Shown: positions 24,918-34,000 of the stretch, in pieces
How positions within the stretch are numbered: the first letter of the stretch is position 1
How the letters are laid out: each line of letters starts with the position of its first letter
NCBI RefSeq assembly: GCF_007858435.1
Contig: NZ_VIGW01000001.1
Span: 558,001 to 622,000, forward strand
Direction: 5' to 3'
DNA from: Tsukamurella asaccharolytica
Lineage (GTDB): Bacteria; Actinomycetota; Actinomycetes; Mycobacteriales; Mycobacteriaceae
DNA: 64,000 bases
Position numbers and translations under genes: made by a program
The notes under the pieces: model-generated
What the model saw: only the letters and a program-made list of their open reading frames with translations
The model's database searches: none
Told to the model about the DNA's origin: nothing

Positions 24918-26441
24918 CTATTCGTCGCCGAGCAACAGCGCCAGTAGCAGCTCGGCGCGCACCCGCGCGGAGCTGAGATCCACCCCGAGCAACTCCTCCG
25001 CCCGGGCCACCCGGGCCCGCGCGGTATGCCGGTGCACCCGCAGCGCCGCGGCGGTGCCCTCCCACCGGCCGTGGTTCTCCAGGTATGCGCGAAGCGCCTC
25101 GGTGAGACCGTCGTGTGCGCGCAGCGGCTCCAGGAGCGCCCGGTCGAGCCGGGCGAGGGCCTCCCGGGTGCCCGGCTCGGTGAACAGCGTGCGCCCGGCG
25201 AGCGCCGAGGCGTCGACGGTGCCGCCGCCCGGTCCGGCCGCGCGGGCCGCCAGCTCGGCCGCGGCGACCGCCTCGGCCACGGCGTGCGGCGCGTGCGGTG
25301 CCCCGAGCCCGAGCCGCAGCCCGCCGCGCTCACCCGGCGGCAGTCCCGCGACCAGCGCGTCGGCGAAGTCCGGCCCGTCGTCGCCGCCCAGGAGCGCGAT
25401 CACGCCGCTCGCCGGGCCCGCCTCGGAGACGAACACCGGGCGGCCCGCGTCGTGCAACGCCGTGCGCACCGCGCCGGCCACCGCGTCCGGGTCTCCGCCG
25501 CGAATCATGAGCGCGCGCACCCCGGACGGATCGGCCGCCTCCGCGACGAGCAGCGCGGCCTCGTCGAGATCCCCACCCGCCGAGAGCACCAGGCGCAGCG
25601 CCGCGGCGTTCATCCGCCACTGCGCGAGCCGCAGCCGCAGCGGACGCTCGAAGTCGAGCGCCAGCAGCGAATTGGCGTGGCCGATGAGCACGTGGTCCGT
25701 CGCCGACGGCTCGTGCGGCAGGACGACACCGAGGTGACCGTGCCCGCGATCGCCCACGCGAATCGGCTGGGTGACCATGGTGTCCGGCCGGGAGGCGGGA
25801 TCGGCCGCGAGCCCGGTCACGGGTCCTACCGCGGAGGCCGTGGGATGCGCCCGCGCCTGCTCGCCGACCGCGTGCGCGACCGCCGGATCGAGCTCGGCCG
25901 GATGCTCCTGCACCACCCGCCCTGCGCGGTCGAGGAGCAGCGCCGCGCCGCCGCAGCCCAGCGCCAGCTCGCGCAGCGTTGCCGACGGTCCGCCGCCGAC
26001 CGCGGCGCGGGTCATGCGCTGTTGGGCCCGTCCGGCCGCGGCCTGCGCCGCGTTCGCGCGCCGCCCGATCTCGTCGATGACGGTGCGCGCGACGGCCACG
26101 AAGGGCGTCGGCAGGGGCACCTCGACCAGCGCGAGGCCGAACTTGTCGGCCGCCGCGACCAGGGCCGGCGGCGCGCTGGTGCGGGAGACTCCGACGCCGA
26201 ACCCCAGCCCGGAGACTCCGCGCTGGGTCAGCCGCCGCACGTAGTCGCGGCAGCCCTCGTCGCCGGGCGGAATGCCGATACCGGTAGTCAGCAGCATCTC
26301 GCCGCCGGTGAGCCAGGGCGTGGGGTCGGCCAGCTCGGTGGTGGTCACGAACGTGATCGGAACGTCGGTGGCCGGCACCCCCGCGCGGAGCGCGAGGCCG
26401 AGGTCGCGCTGCCCGAGGAGCCAGTGCACGGTGACCGCCAT
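24918..26441 (-). CDS. PucR family transcriptional regulator
   Basis: A 507-residue PucR-type activator. An N-terminal PucR domain (residues about 1-130: TWLLGQRDLGLAL-like start, WLTGGEMLLTTGI, GVSGLGFGV) and a C-terminal helix-turn-helix (about 440-500: LRAYLENHGRWEGTAAALRVHRHTARARV) are clear; a GGDEF-like linker separates them. PucR proteins control purine, GABA and other nitrogen-source pathways. It is divergent from gabT-gabD across 139 bp, the usual GABA-regulon arrangement. ATG 26441 is chosen because the conserved domain begins there; the upstream frame is Arg-rich junk. Confidence 0.9.
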   Translation of the reverse strand: MAVTVHWLLGQRDLGLALRAGVPATDVPITFVTTTELADPTPWLTGGEMLLTTGIGIPPGDEGCRDYVRRLTQRGVSGLGFGVGVSRTSAPPALVAAADKFGLALVEVPLPTPFVAVARTVIDEIGRRANAAQAAAGRAQQRMTRAAVGGGPSATLRELALGCGGAALLLDRAGRVVQEHPAELDPAVAHAVGEQARAHPTASAVGPVTGLAADPASRPDTMVTQPIRVGDRGHGHLGVVLPHEPSATDHVLIGHANSLLALDFERPLRLRLAQWRMNAAALRLVLSAGGDLDEAALLVAEAADPSGVRALMIRGGDPDAVAGAVRTALHDAGRPVFVSEAGPASGVIALLGGDDGPDFADALVAGLPPGERGGLRLGLGAPHAPHAVAEAVAAAELAARAAGPGGGTVDASALAGRTLFTEPGTREALARLDRALLEPLRAHDGLTEALRAYLENHGRWEGTAAALRVHRHTARARVARAEELLGVDLSSARVRAELLLALLLGDE

Positions 26442-26548
26442 GCCGCTCCATTCCGTCGAGTCGATACGCCATGATTCGCCATTCTGGCAGATGCGCGGAC
26501 GGGTGACCCGACGCACAGTAGGAGGCGTTCCCCGTCCCACCCTCGCCC

Positions 26549-26566
26549 GTCGACGTCGGCGTCGAC
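26549..26566. promoter_or_regulatory. Palindrome just upstream of the gabT ribosome binding site
   Basis: GTCGACG-N4-CGTCGAC has perfect 7-bp arms and abuts the AAGGAG box (26567-26572) of gabT. It may be a binding site for PucR or a translational control hairpin. Confidence 0.35.
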
Positions 26567-26580
26567 AAGGAGACCCAGCC

Positions 26581-27945
26581 ATGACCGCGACGAACCCCTC
26601 GCTCACCTACCGCCTGCCGCAGGTCCGCACCCTTGTCACCGCCCTCCCGGGCCCGGAGTCCGCCCGCCTGGCCGAGCGCCGACGGTCCGCGGTCGCCGGC
26701 GGCGTCGGCTCCTCGGTGCCCGTGTACGCCGCGGACGCCGACGGCGGTGTCATCGTGGATGTGGACGGCAATTCGCTCATCGACCTGGGGTCCGGCATCG
26801 CCGTGACCAGCGTCGGCGCCTCGGATCCGCGCGTGGCGGAAGCCATAGCGGCCCAGGCGGCGCACTTCACGCACACCTGCTTCATGGTGACGCCCTACGA
26901 GGGCTACGTCGCCGTGGCCGAGCGCCTCAACGCGCTCACGCCCGGCGACCACGACAAGCGCACGGTGCTGTTCAACTCGGGCGCCGAGGCGGTGGAGAAC
27001 GCGATCAAGGTCGCGCGCCTGGCCACCGGCCGCGACGCCGTGGTCGCCTTCGACCACGCCTACCACGGCCGCACCAACCTGACGATGGCGCTGACGGCGA
27101 AGACGATGCCCTACAAGAAGGACTTCGGCCCGTTCGCGCCCGAGGTCTACCGGCTGCCGATGTCCTACCCGTACCGCGACGCCGCCGCGGGCCTCGACGC
27201 GGACGGCGAGGCCGCCGCGGCCCGCGCGATCTCCCAGATCGAGAAGCAGATCGGCGGCGACGCCGTGGCCGCCGTCATCATCGAGCCCATCCAGGGCGAG
27301 GGCGGCTTCATCGTGCCCGCGCCCGGCTTCCTGCCCGCCCTCGCGTCGTGGGCGAAGGAGAACGGCGTCGTCTTCATCGCCGACGAGGTGCAGACCGGCT
27401 TCGCCCGCACCGGCGCCTGGTTCGCGTGCGAGGAGGAGGGCGTGGTGCCCGACATCATCACGATGGCCAAGGGCATCGCGGGCGGGCTGCCGCTCTCGGC
27501 GATCACCGGCCGCGCCGAGCTGCTCGACGCCGTGCATCCCGGCGGCCTCGGCGGCACCTACGGCGGTAACCCCGTTGCCTGCGCCGCCGCCCTCGCCGCG
27601 CTGGACACGATGACCGAGCTCGACCTGCCGGCCCGCGCCCGCGCGATCGGCGAGCGAGCCGTGACCCGCCTGCGGGCCCTCGCCGACGAGCTGCCGGTGA
27701 TCGGCGACGTCCGCGGGCGCGGCGCGATGATCGCGATCGAGCTGGTCCGCCCGGGCACAACGGAGCCCGACGCCGACCTGACGAAGGCGATCGCCGCGAA
27801 GGCCCTCGCGGCCGGCGTCGTGATCCTCACGTGCGGCACCTACGGCAATGTCGTCCGCCTCCTGCCCCCGCTGGTGATCGGCGACGCGCTGCTCGACGAC
27901 GCGCTCACCGTCCTCGAGACCGCGGTCCGCGACGCCGCGGCGTAA
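26581..27945 (+). CDS. gabT: 4-aminobutyrate aminotransferase
   Basis: A 454-residue class III aminotransferase that transfers the amino group of GABA to 2-oxoglutarate, giving succinate semialdehyde. NSGAEAVENAIKVAR (about 137-151) is the PLP phosphate cup, IIEPIQGEGG and ADEVQTGFARTG (about 266-280) hold the PLP Asp, and Lys297 in MAKGIAGGLP is the Schiff base. It is followed 18 nt later by succinate-semialdehyde dehydrogenase and divergent from a PucR regulator, which supports the GABA assignment. ATG 26581 has AAGGAG 8 nt upstream. Confidence 0.93.
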   Translation: MTATNPSLTYRLPQVRTLVTALPGPESARLAERRRSAVAGGVGSSVPVYAADADGGVIVDVDGNSLIDLGSGIAVTSVGASDPRVAEAIAAQAAHFTHTCFMVTPYEGYVAVAERLNALTPGDHDKRTVLFNSGAEAVENAIKVARLATGRDAVVAFDHAYHGRTNLTMALTAKTMPYKKDFGPFAPEVYRLPMSYPYRDAAAGLDADGEAAAARAISQIEKQIGGDAVAAVIIEPIQGEGGFIVPAPGFLPALASWAKENGVVFIADEVQTGFARTGAWFACEEEGVVPDIITMAKGIAGGLPLSAITGRAELLDAVHPGGLGGTYGGNPVACAAALAALDTMTELDLPARARAIGERAVTRLRALADELPVIGDVRGRGAMIAIELVRPGTTEPDADLTKAIAAKALAAGVVILTCGTYGNVVRLLPPLVIGDALLDDALTVLETAVRDAAA

Positions 27946-27963
27946 CCCCGGACTCGCACCGAC

Positions 27964-29421
27964 ATGAACGTCACCGACCTGCTGAACTCCGTCCCCACCG
28001 GCCTGTGGCTGCACGGCGCGTCCGCTCCCAGCGAGTCCGGCCGCACCTTCGACGTGATCAACCCCGCCACCGGCGAGACCCTCATGCCGGTGGCGAACGC
28101 GACCCCCGCCGATGCGACGGCCGCCCTGGACGCGGCGAGCGCCGTCGCCGAGGAGTGGGCCGCCACCGCACCCCGGGTGCGGGCCGAGATCCTGCGCGCG
28201 GCGTTCGACGCCGTCACCGCCCGCGCCGACGACTTCGCCCTGCTCATGACGCTCGAAATGGGCAAGATCCTGCCCGAGAGCCGCGGCGAGGTGGCGTACG
28301 GCGCCGAGTTCCTGCGCTGGTTCTCCGAGGAGGCCGTGCGCATCGGCGGCCGCACCGCGACCGCGCCCGCGGGCACCGGCGAGATCGCCGTCGTCAAGGA
28401 GCCCGTCGGGCCGTGCCTGGCGATCACGCCGTGGAACTTCCCGCTGGCCATGGGTACGCGCAAGATCGGGCCCGCGCTGGCCGCCGGCTGCACCATGATC
28501 GTCAAGCCCGCCGAGGACACCCCGCTCACGATGCTGCTGCTCGCGCGGGTCTTCGCCGACGTGGGCCTGCCGCCCGGCGTCCTGTCCGTGCTCCCGACCC
28601 TCGACGCGCCCACCGTCGTCGGGCGGCTCATGGACGACGCCCGCCTCCGTAAGGTCTCCTTCACCGGTTCCACCGGCGTCGGCAAGATCCTCCTGGCCCG
28701 GGCGGCGAACAATGTCCTGCGCACGTCGATGGAGCTCGGCGGGAGCGCCCCGTTCCTCGTCTTCGACGATGCCGATCTCGACAAGGCCGTCGACGGGGCC
28801 ATGCTCGCCAAGATGCGCAACGGCGGCGAAGCCTGCACCGCGGCCAACCGCATCCTGGTGCAGAACGGCGTCCGGGAGGCCTTCACCGCGAGGCTCACCG
28901 AGCGCGTTGCGGCGATGCGAGTCGGGCCGGGGTGGGAGGCCGAATCGGCGATCGGCCCGATCATCAACGCCCGGCAGCGCGGCTCCATCGCCGCGCTCGT
29001 CGACGAGGCCGTCGCCGCCGGCGCCACCGTGCGCACCGGCGGCTCGCAGGTCGACGGTGCCGGCTTCTTCTACGAGCCCACCGTCATCGACGGCCTGCCC
29101 GACGGGGCCCGCATCCGCCGCGAGGAGATCTTCGGCCCCGTCGCCGCGATCGTCGGTTTCGACACCGAGGAGGAGGCCGTTGCGCTGGCCAACGACACCG
29201 AGTACGGCCTCGCGGCGTACTTCTTCACGGAGAACGTCGGGCGGGCGCAGCGCCTCGCGCGGCGCCTGCAGGCCGGCATGGTCGGCGTGAACCGCGGCGT
29301 GATCTCGGACCCCGCCGCCCCGTTCGGCGGGATCAAGCAGTCGGGCCTCGGTTCCGAGGGCGGCAGCGAGGGCATCGAGGAGTACCTGAACACGAAGTAC
29401 ATCGCGCTCCCGCCGGGGTGA
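27964..29421 (+). CDS. gabD: Succinate-semialdehyde dehydrogenase [NAD(P)+]
   Basis: A 485-residue aldehyde dehydrogenase that oxidises succinate semialdehyde to succinate, the second step of GABA breakdown. Catalytic Cys291 (GGEACTAANR) and general base Glu257 (MELGGSAPF) are present, with ITPWNFPLAMGTRKIGPALAAG at the cofactor site (PWNFP about residues 158-162) and FTGSTGVGK (about 233-241). The SSADH-type LEMGKILPESRGEV stretch and the gabT linkage support this over other ALDH classes. Confidence 0.93.
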   Translation: MNVTDLLNSVPTGLWLHGASAPSESGRTFDVINPATGETLMPVANATPADATAALDAASAVAEEWAATAPRVRAEILRAAFDAVTARADDFALLMTLEMGKILPESRGEVAYGAEFLRWFSEEAVRIGGRTATAPAGTGEIAVVKEPVGPCLAITPWNFPLAMGTRKIGPALAAGCTMIVKPAEDTPLTMLLLARVFADVGLPPGVLSVLPTLDAPTVVGRLMDDARLRKVSFTGSTGVGKILLARAANNVLRTSMELGGSAPFLVFDDADLDKAVDGAMLAKMRNGGEACTAANRILVQNGVREAFTARLTERVAAMRVGPGWEAESAIGPIINARQRGSIAALVDEAVAAGATVRTGGSQVDGAGFFYEPTVIDGLPDGARIRREEIFGPVAAIVGFDTEEEAVALANDTEYGLAAYFFTENVGRAQRLARRLQAGMVGVNRGVISDPAAPFGGIKQSGLGSEGGSEGIEEYLNTKYIALPPG

Positions 29422-29460
29422 CGGCCCCCTCACTCCGGCGGCGCGCGCACGGCCCGCCGG

Positions 29461-29466
29461 TAGGGT
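29461..29466 (+). promoter_or_regulatory. -10 box of a probable leaderless promoter
   Basis: TAGGGT, then 6 nt, then the GTG at 29473, without a ribosome binding site. This suggests independent transcription from gabTD. Confidence 0.45.
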
Positions 29467-29472
29467 GACCAC

Positions 29473-30033
29473 GTGCTGCGATGGCAACGACTTCTCTGGA
29501 TCGCGACGCTCGTCGTGGTCCTCGTGCTCGCCGCGGTCGGCGCCGTCGGCTACGTCCTGTTCGGCGTCGATCGCCAGGACCCGCTGCGCAAGGTGGACGC
29601 GATCATCGTGCTCGGCGGCGAGCACGACGGCCGCGAGCAGTACGGCATCCGCCTCGCCCAGGAGGGATGGTCGAAGAACGTCGTCCTCTCCAATCCGTAC
29701 GACCATTCCGACCGCACGATGCAGGAACTGTGCGGCACCCGGATCGACGACATCAGCGTCACCTGCGAGGTACCGGACCCGAGCACGACCCGCGGGGAGG
29801 CGATGTTCACCGAGCGGCTGTCGAAGCGCAACGGCTGGACCTCGGTGATCGTGATCAGCTGGAGCTATCACCTCACCCGATCGCAGTACATCTTCGGCAA
29901 CTGCTACTCCGGCGAGACGGTCATGCGGGCGGTGCCCCGCGCCTACGACTACGGACCCGCCGACTGGGAACTGATCTACCTCTACCAGTTCGTCGGCACG
30001 GCGAAAGCACTGGTCCAGGGCACCTGCGGCTGA
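29473..30033 (+). CDS. DUF218 (SanA/YdcF/ElyC-like) membrane-anchored protein
   Basis: A 186-residue protein with one N-terminal membrane helix (residues about 7-28) and an extracytoplasmic DUF218 domain. The family pattern is seen in DAIIVLGGEHDGREQYGIRLA (about 43-63), NVVLSNPYDHSD, STTRGEA (about 104-110) and VIVISWSYHLTRSQYIF (about 123-139). Relatives such as ElyC and SanA influence envelope and peptidoglycan integrity, but the reaction is not known. The start is a GTG with a leaderless -10 box. Confidence 0.85.
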   Translation: MLRWQRLLWIATLVVVLVLAAVGAVGYVLFGVDRQDPLRKVDAIIVLGGEHDGREQYGIRLAQEGWSKNVVLSNPYDHSDRTMQELCGTRIDDISVTCEVPDPSTTRGEAMFTERLSKRNGWTSVIVISWSYHLTRSQYIFGNCYSGETVMRAVPRAYDYGPADWELIYLYQFVGTAKALVQGTCG

Positions 30034-30117
30034 GGCCGGCGTTCCGCTTTCCCCGTCCGGGTCGGGGCGTTAAGATTGCGTCAAGACGAACGTAAGAGGT
30101 GAAAGGCCGGTACGGGT

Positions 30118-32238
30118 ATGTCAGACGATGCGGTGTTCGCGCGCGTCCAGATCGAGCAGGCCCGCAGCTGCGCCTGGGCGACCACGCTGGAGCGCGCGCG
30201 CACGATGGTGCCGCCGAACCCGGCCGACGCGAGCCTGTCCGAGGCGGTCGACGCGTTGCGGCGCCGCGGGATGACGGTGACCGACGCGCTGGCCCAGCAC
30301 CTGGGGCCGGACGAGCTGGCCGCGGCCGATGTCTACGTGATCCCGCACCTCGCGCGGCCCGGTGTCGAGCGCGTCACCGGCGACCTGCCGCCCGTGTTCG
30401 CGCCGGACGAGCTCGACGCGATCGAGCGGTACGTCCGCGGCGGCGGCGGGCTCGTCGTGCTCGCCGAGTGCGACACCGCGACCTCCGGCAACAACCTCGA
30501 CGAGCTGCTCGGCCGGTTCGGCGTCCACGTCGAGTCGGTGGTGGTGCAGGAGGCCGCGGGCGAGAGACGGCACGGCGGCAACGCGACCTGGATCCGCTCG
30601 GTGATCGCGCCCGAGCTCGACGGCCAGGGCATCGTCGCTGCGGTCGACGGCGCGTGCTTCTACCGCACCGGCGTCCTCGATGTGTCCGCCGCCGCGGACG
30701 CGACGGTCCTCGCCCGCACCAGCGACACCGCCTCGCCCGCGGACCGCGCCCTGGCCGCGGCCCTGCGCGTCGACCGCGGCCGGGTCGTGGTCTTCGCCGA
30801 TTCGGACCTCTTCGGCGACGACTCGATCGACGACCTCGACCAGCGCACCCTCTGGACCAACGCGGTGACATGGGCGGCCGGCAGCCACGAAGACGCCCCC
30901 GCGGAGGCCGTGACCGGTGCCGCGGGCAGCGCCGACTGGATCGCCCTCAAGGGCGCGGTGGAGGACCTCCGCGGGATCCAGGCCGAGGACGGCGCGGTGG
31001 CGGAGCCCGGCGAGCACGCGCGTGCCGCGACGCTCGTGGACGAGATCGTCGCGCGGATCGCCGCGCTCGCGCCGCGCTTCCCGCACGACGCGGCCTACCT
31101 CGAGGCCCTGCCGCGCGACTTCCGTCGGTGGGCCGACGGCGGCTTCGGACGGCCCGAGTTCGACGAATCGCTGGCCGCCTTCCGCCCCGACCTCGCGCGG
31201 GTCGAGGGCGCCGAGCATCTGGTCGTCTTCCCGATGTACACGCAGAACGGCAACGCCGGCAAGGTCTTCGAGGCTGTGCTGCTGCGCGTCGTCTGGCCGG
31301 CGTGGCTCGCCGAGACCGAGCGCACCTTCGACAACCGGCAGTTCCTGGCGGTCGCCTTCGAGGACTTCACCCCCGGCTACGACACCCACTCCGCGGTGCT
31401 CTTCCCCGAGACGGTGACCGTCGCGCAGACCCCCGAGTTCCACTGGGGTGCCATCTTCTGCGACCGCGAAGCGGCCCGCTTCCGCCGGGTGACCGGCGCG
31501 GCGGCCGAGATCCTCTCGCTGCGGCTCCCGCCCGACGGTGACCGGCTCGTGGCCTCCCAGGCCCTCGCGCAATCCACCTTCGCGCTGTGGGACCTGATCC
31601 ACGACCGCACCCACAGCCGGGGCGACCTCCCCTTCGACCCCTTCATGATCAAGCAGCGGATGCCCTACTGGCAGTACGCGCTCGAGGAGCTGCGCTGCGA
31701 CCTCACCACCTTCCGCGAGGCGTATCGGCTCCAGCAGGAGGGCCACCCGTACGGCCTGCCCGTGCAGCTGGCCATCCTCTGCGACCGGCTCTTCCGCTTC
31801 CCCATCACCGGCGACCGGGTACGCAACTACGACGGCCTCGGCGGCCAGCTGCTCTTCGCCTACTTGCACCGGCACGGCGCGCTGCGCTGGCGCGACAACC
31901 GGCTCTCCTTCGACTGGAAGGAACTGCCGCTCCAGGTGATCCGGCTCACGGAGGAGATCGAGGAGCTCTACCGCACGGGCATCGACCGGTCCAAGGTGGG
32001 CCAGTGGCTCGCGACCTACGCGTTCGTCGCCTCCTACGTCGCACCCGGCCCCGGGTCGACGTGGGCGAAGGGCCCGTCGGCGCTCCCCCTCGACGGTCCG
32101 CCCCAGGGCCTGGTGAACCTCGTCCTGCCGGACGAGTTCCCCCTCAACATGTTCTACGAGGCGCTCCGGCGCAGAATGGCTCCCGTGATCGAGAGCGCGA
32201 AGGGCATCACCGCGGCGACGACGGAGGTCCCGGCGTGA
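30118..32238 (+). CDS. DUF6421 family protein with N-terminal GATase-like domain; possible zincin
   Basis: A 706-residue cytoplasmic protein. Residues about 1-265 look like a DUF4350/GATase-1-like fold (YVRGGGGLVVLAE, NNLDELLGRFGV, VVVFADSDLFGDDSIDDLDQRTLW). Residues about 290-706 match what I know as DUF6421. The latter carries HDRTH (His495, His499) and, 24 residues on, EELRCD (Glu523/524, Asp528); such an HxxxH plus EExxxD layout recalls gluzincins like dipeptidyl peptidase III, although the usual catalytic Glu of HExxH is Asp here. The reaction is unknown. The stop overlaps the SDR start (GTGA), and a threonine aldolase follows, an association I have also seen in other actinobacteria. Confidence 0.75.
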   Translation: MSDDAVFARVQIEQARSCAWATTLERARTMVPPNPADASLSEAVDALRRRGMTVTDALAQHLGPDELAAADVYVIPHLARPGVERVTGDLPPVFAPDELDAIERYVRGGGGLVVLAECDTATSGNNLDELLGRFGVHVESVVVQEAAGERRHGGNATWIRSVIAPELDGQGIVAAVDGACFYRTGVLDVSAAADATVLARTSDTASPADRALAAALRVDRGRVVVFADSDLFGDDSIDDLDQRTLWTNAVTWAAGSHEDAPAEAVTGAAGSADWIALKGAVEDLRGIQAEDGAVAEPGEHARAATLVDEIVARIAALAPRFPHDAAYLEALPRDFRRWADGGFGRPEFDESLAAFRPDLARVEGAEHLVVFPMYTQNGNAGKVFEAVLLRVVWPAWLAETERTFDNRQFLAVAFEDFTPGYDTHSAVLFPETVTVAQTPEFHWGAIFCDREAARFRRVTGAAAEILSLRLPPDGDRLVASQALAQSTFALWDLIHDRTHSRGDLPFDPFMIKQRMPYWQYALEELRCDLTTFREAYRLQQEGHPYGLPVQLAILCDRLFRFPITGDRVRNYDGLGGQLLFAYLHRHGALRWRDNRLSFDWKELPLQVIRLTEEIEELYRTGIDRSKVGQWLATYAFVASYVAPGPGSTWAKGPSALPLDGPPQGLVNLVLPDEFPLNMFYEALRRRMAPVIESAKGITAATTEVPA

Positions 32239-32939
32239 GCGCAGTGGCGGGGCGCCTCGTCGTGGTGACGGGCGCCAACGGGCCATTGGGCCAGGAGGTG
32301 GTGCGGCGGCTCGTCACCGCCGGGGCGCAGGCAGCGATCATCACCCGTAGTGCCCCCGCACCCGAGATCGCGGACCTCGACGGCGTCAGCGCCTACCGCG
32401 CCGACCTGGCCGACCGGGAGGCCACCGCGGAGGCGGTGCGCCGCATCGTCGCCGAGCACGGCGGCGCGGACGGCCTGCTGCATCTGGTGGGCGGCTGGCG
32501 CGGCGGCACCCCGATCGACGCGGCCGACCCCGCGGACTGGGACTTCCTCGAGGCCGGCCTGATCCGCAGCCTGCAGAACGTCTCCCAGCCCCTGTTCCCG
32601 GCGCTCCTCGCGAGCGAGGACGCGCGGGTCGCGGTCATCTCGTCGGTGTCGGTCGCGAAGCCGACCGCGAAGAACGCCATGTACGCCTCCGCGAAGGCGG
32701 CGGCCGAGGCGTGGACCCTGGCCCTGGCCGAGGGCTTCACCGGCACCGGTGCCGCCGCGACGGTCCTACGGGTGATGGCCCTGCTCACGCCGCAGATGCG
32801 GGCCGAGGCCCCCGAGCGGAAGTTCCCGCGCTACACGCCCATCGGCGATGTGGCCGATCGCCTCGTCGCACTGTGGGACGCACCCGCGGGCGAGGTCAAC
32901 GGCACCGTCGAAACCCTGTTACCGGAGGTGACCGCATGA
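32235..32939 (+). CDS. Short-chain dehydrogenase/reductase
   Basis: A 234-residue classical SDR. TGANGPLGQEV (residues about 12-22) is the NAD(P)-binding loop, LVGGWRGG replaces the usual NNAG region, and the catalytic SSVSVAKPTAKNAMYASAK segment supplies Ser, Tyr and Lys (about 138-156). Start is the GTG overlapping the DUF6421 stop and the stop overlaps the threonine aldolase start, so all three proteins should be made in similar amounts. The substrate is unknown; the neighbours suggest a beta-hydroxy amino acid or its derivative. Confidence 0.85.
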   Translation: MSAVAGRLVVVTGANGPLGQEVVRRLVTAGAQAAIITRSAPAPEIADLDGVSAYRADLADREATAEAVRRIVAEHGGADGLLHLVGGWRGGTPIDAADPADWDFLEAGLIRSLQNVSQPLFPALLASEDARVAVISSVSVAKPTAKNAMYASAKAAAEAWTLALAEGFTGTGAAATVLRVMALLTPQMRAEAPERKFPRYTPIGDVADRLVALWDAPAGEVNGTVETLLPEVTA

Positions 32940-34000
32940 CCCGCCTGCACGACCCCGCGAAGCGCGGCTTCGCGAGCGACAACTACGCCGGCGTGCTGCC
33001 GGAGGTTCTCGAGGCGATCGCCGAGGCCAACCTCGGGCACCAGGGTGCCTACGGCACCGACGACTACACCGCCGCCCTCGGGGAGCGGATCACCGACCTC
33101 TTCGGCGCCGGGGCGCGGGCGTTCCCCGTCTTCAACGGCACCGGCGCCAACGTCGTCGCGCTGTCCGCGGTGTCGGACCGCTGGTCCGCGGTGGTCTGCG
33201 CCGACACCGGCCACATCCACGTCGACGAAGGCGGCGCTCCCGAGAAGCTCGCGGGCCTCAAGCTGTTCGTAGTGCCGACGACCGAGGGCAAGCTGACCCC
33301 CGAGGCCATCACCGCCGCGGTGCCCGACCGGGCCGGCGATGTGCACTGGCCGCAGCCGCGGGTGCTCTCGGTGGCGCAGTCCACCGAGCTCGGCACGGTG
33401 TACACCCCGGACGAGCTGCGGGCCCTCGCGGACTACGCGCACGAGCGCGGCTGGCTGCTGCACCTCGACGGCTCGCGCCTCGGCAACGCCGCAGCGAGCC
33501 TGGGCACCGGCTTGCGGGCGATCACCACGGACGTCGGCGCCGACGTCGTGAGCGTGGGCGGCACCAAGAGCGGCCTGCTGGGTGCCGAGCTGGTGGTGGT
33601 CCTCGACGCGGCCACGGCGCCGGGGATCGAGTACGTGCGCAAGCTGTCGATGCAGCTCGCGTCCAAGCAGCGCTTCCTCGCAGCGCAGTTCCTCGCCCTG
33701 TTCGACGACGACCGGTACCTCCGGGTCGCCGGCCACGCGAACGCGATGGCACGGCTGCTCGCCGACCGCGTCGGCGGGATCGACGGGGTCGCCATCACGC
33801 AGCCGGTGCAGGCGAACGCGGTCTTCGCCACGCTCCCGCGCGACGCAGCGGAGGCGCTGATGGAGCGCGTGCCGTTCTACTTCTGGGACGAGACCCGCAG
33901 CGAGGTCCGATGGATGTGCGCCTGGGACACCACGGAGGACGACGTCCGCGCGTTCGCGGCGCTGGTCGCGGAGGAGCTCAGCCGAACCGCGGGAATTTGA
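32936..34000 (+). CDS. Low-specificity L-threonine aldolase / beta-eliminating lyase
   Basis: A 354-residue fold-type I PLP enzyme. FASDNYAGV at the N-terminus, HIHVDEGGAPE (about 90-100; an aromatic/His stacking the PLP ring), HLDGSRLGNA (about 178-187) and SVGGTKSGLLGAE with Lys211 as Schiff base are the family landmarks. It would split L-threonine or another beta-hydroxy amino acid into glycine and an aldehyde. It is the third gene of the DUF6421 operon. Its 3' end overlaps the converging membrane-protein gene by 23 bp. Confidence 0.9.
   Translation: MTRLHDPAKRGFASDNYAGVLPEVLEAIAEANLGHQGAYGTDDYTAALGERITDLFGAGARAFPVFNGTGANVVALSAVSDRWSAVVCADTGHIHVDEGGAPEKLAGLKLFVVPTTEGKLTPEAITAAVPDRAGDVHWPQPRVLSVAQSTELGTVYTPDELRALADYAHERGWLLHLDGSRLGNAAASLGTGLRAITTDVGADVVSVGGTKSGLLGAELVVVLDAATAPGIEYVRKLSMQLASKQRFLAAQFLALFDDDRYLRVAGHANAMARLLADRVGGIDGVAITQPVQANAVFATLPRDAAEALMERVPFYFWDETRSEVRWMCAWDTTEDDVRAFAALVAEELSRTAGI

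Noticed and set aside
25330-29871. A 1513-codon open frame on the minus strand across PucR, gabT and gabD
   Set aside because: It is a shadow of gabT and gabD: very GC-rich DNA gives long antisense frames, and the product is His/Arg/Asp/Gly-rich with no domain.
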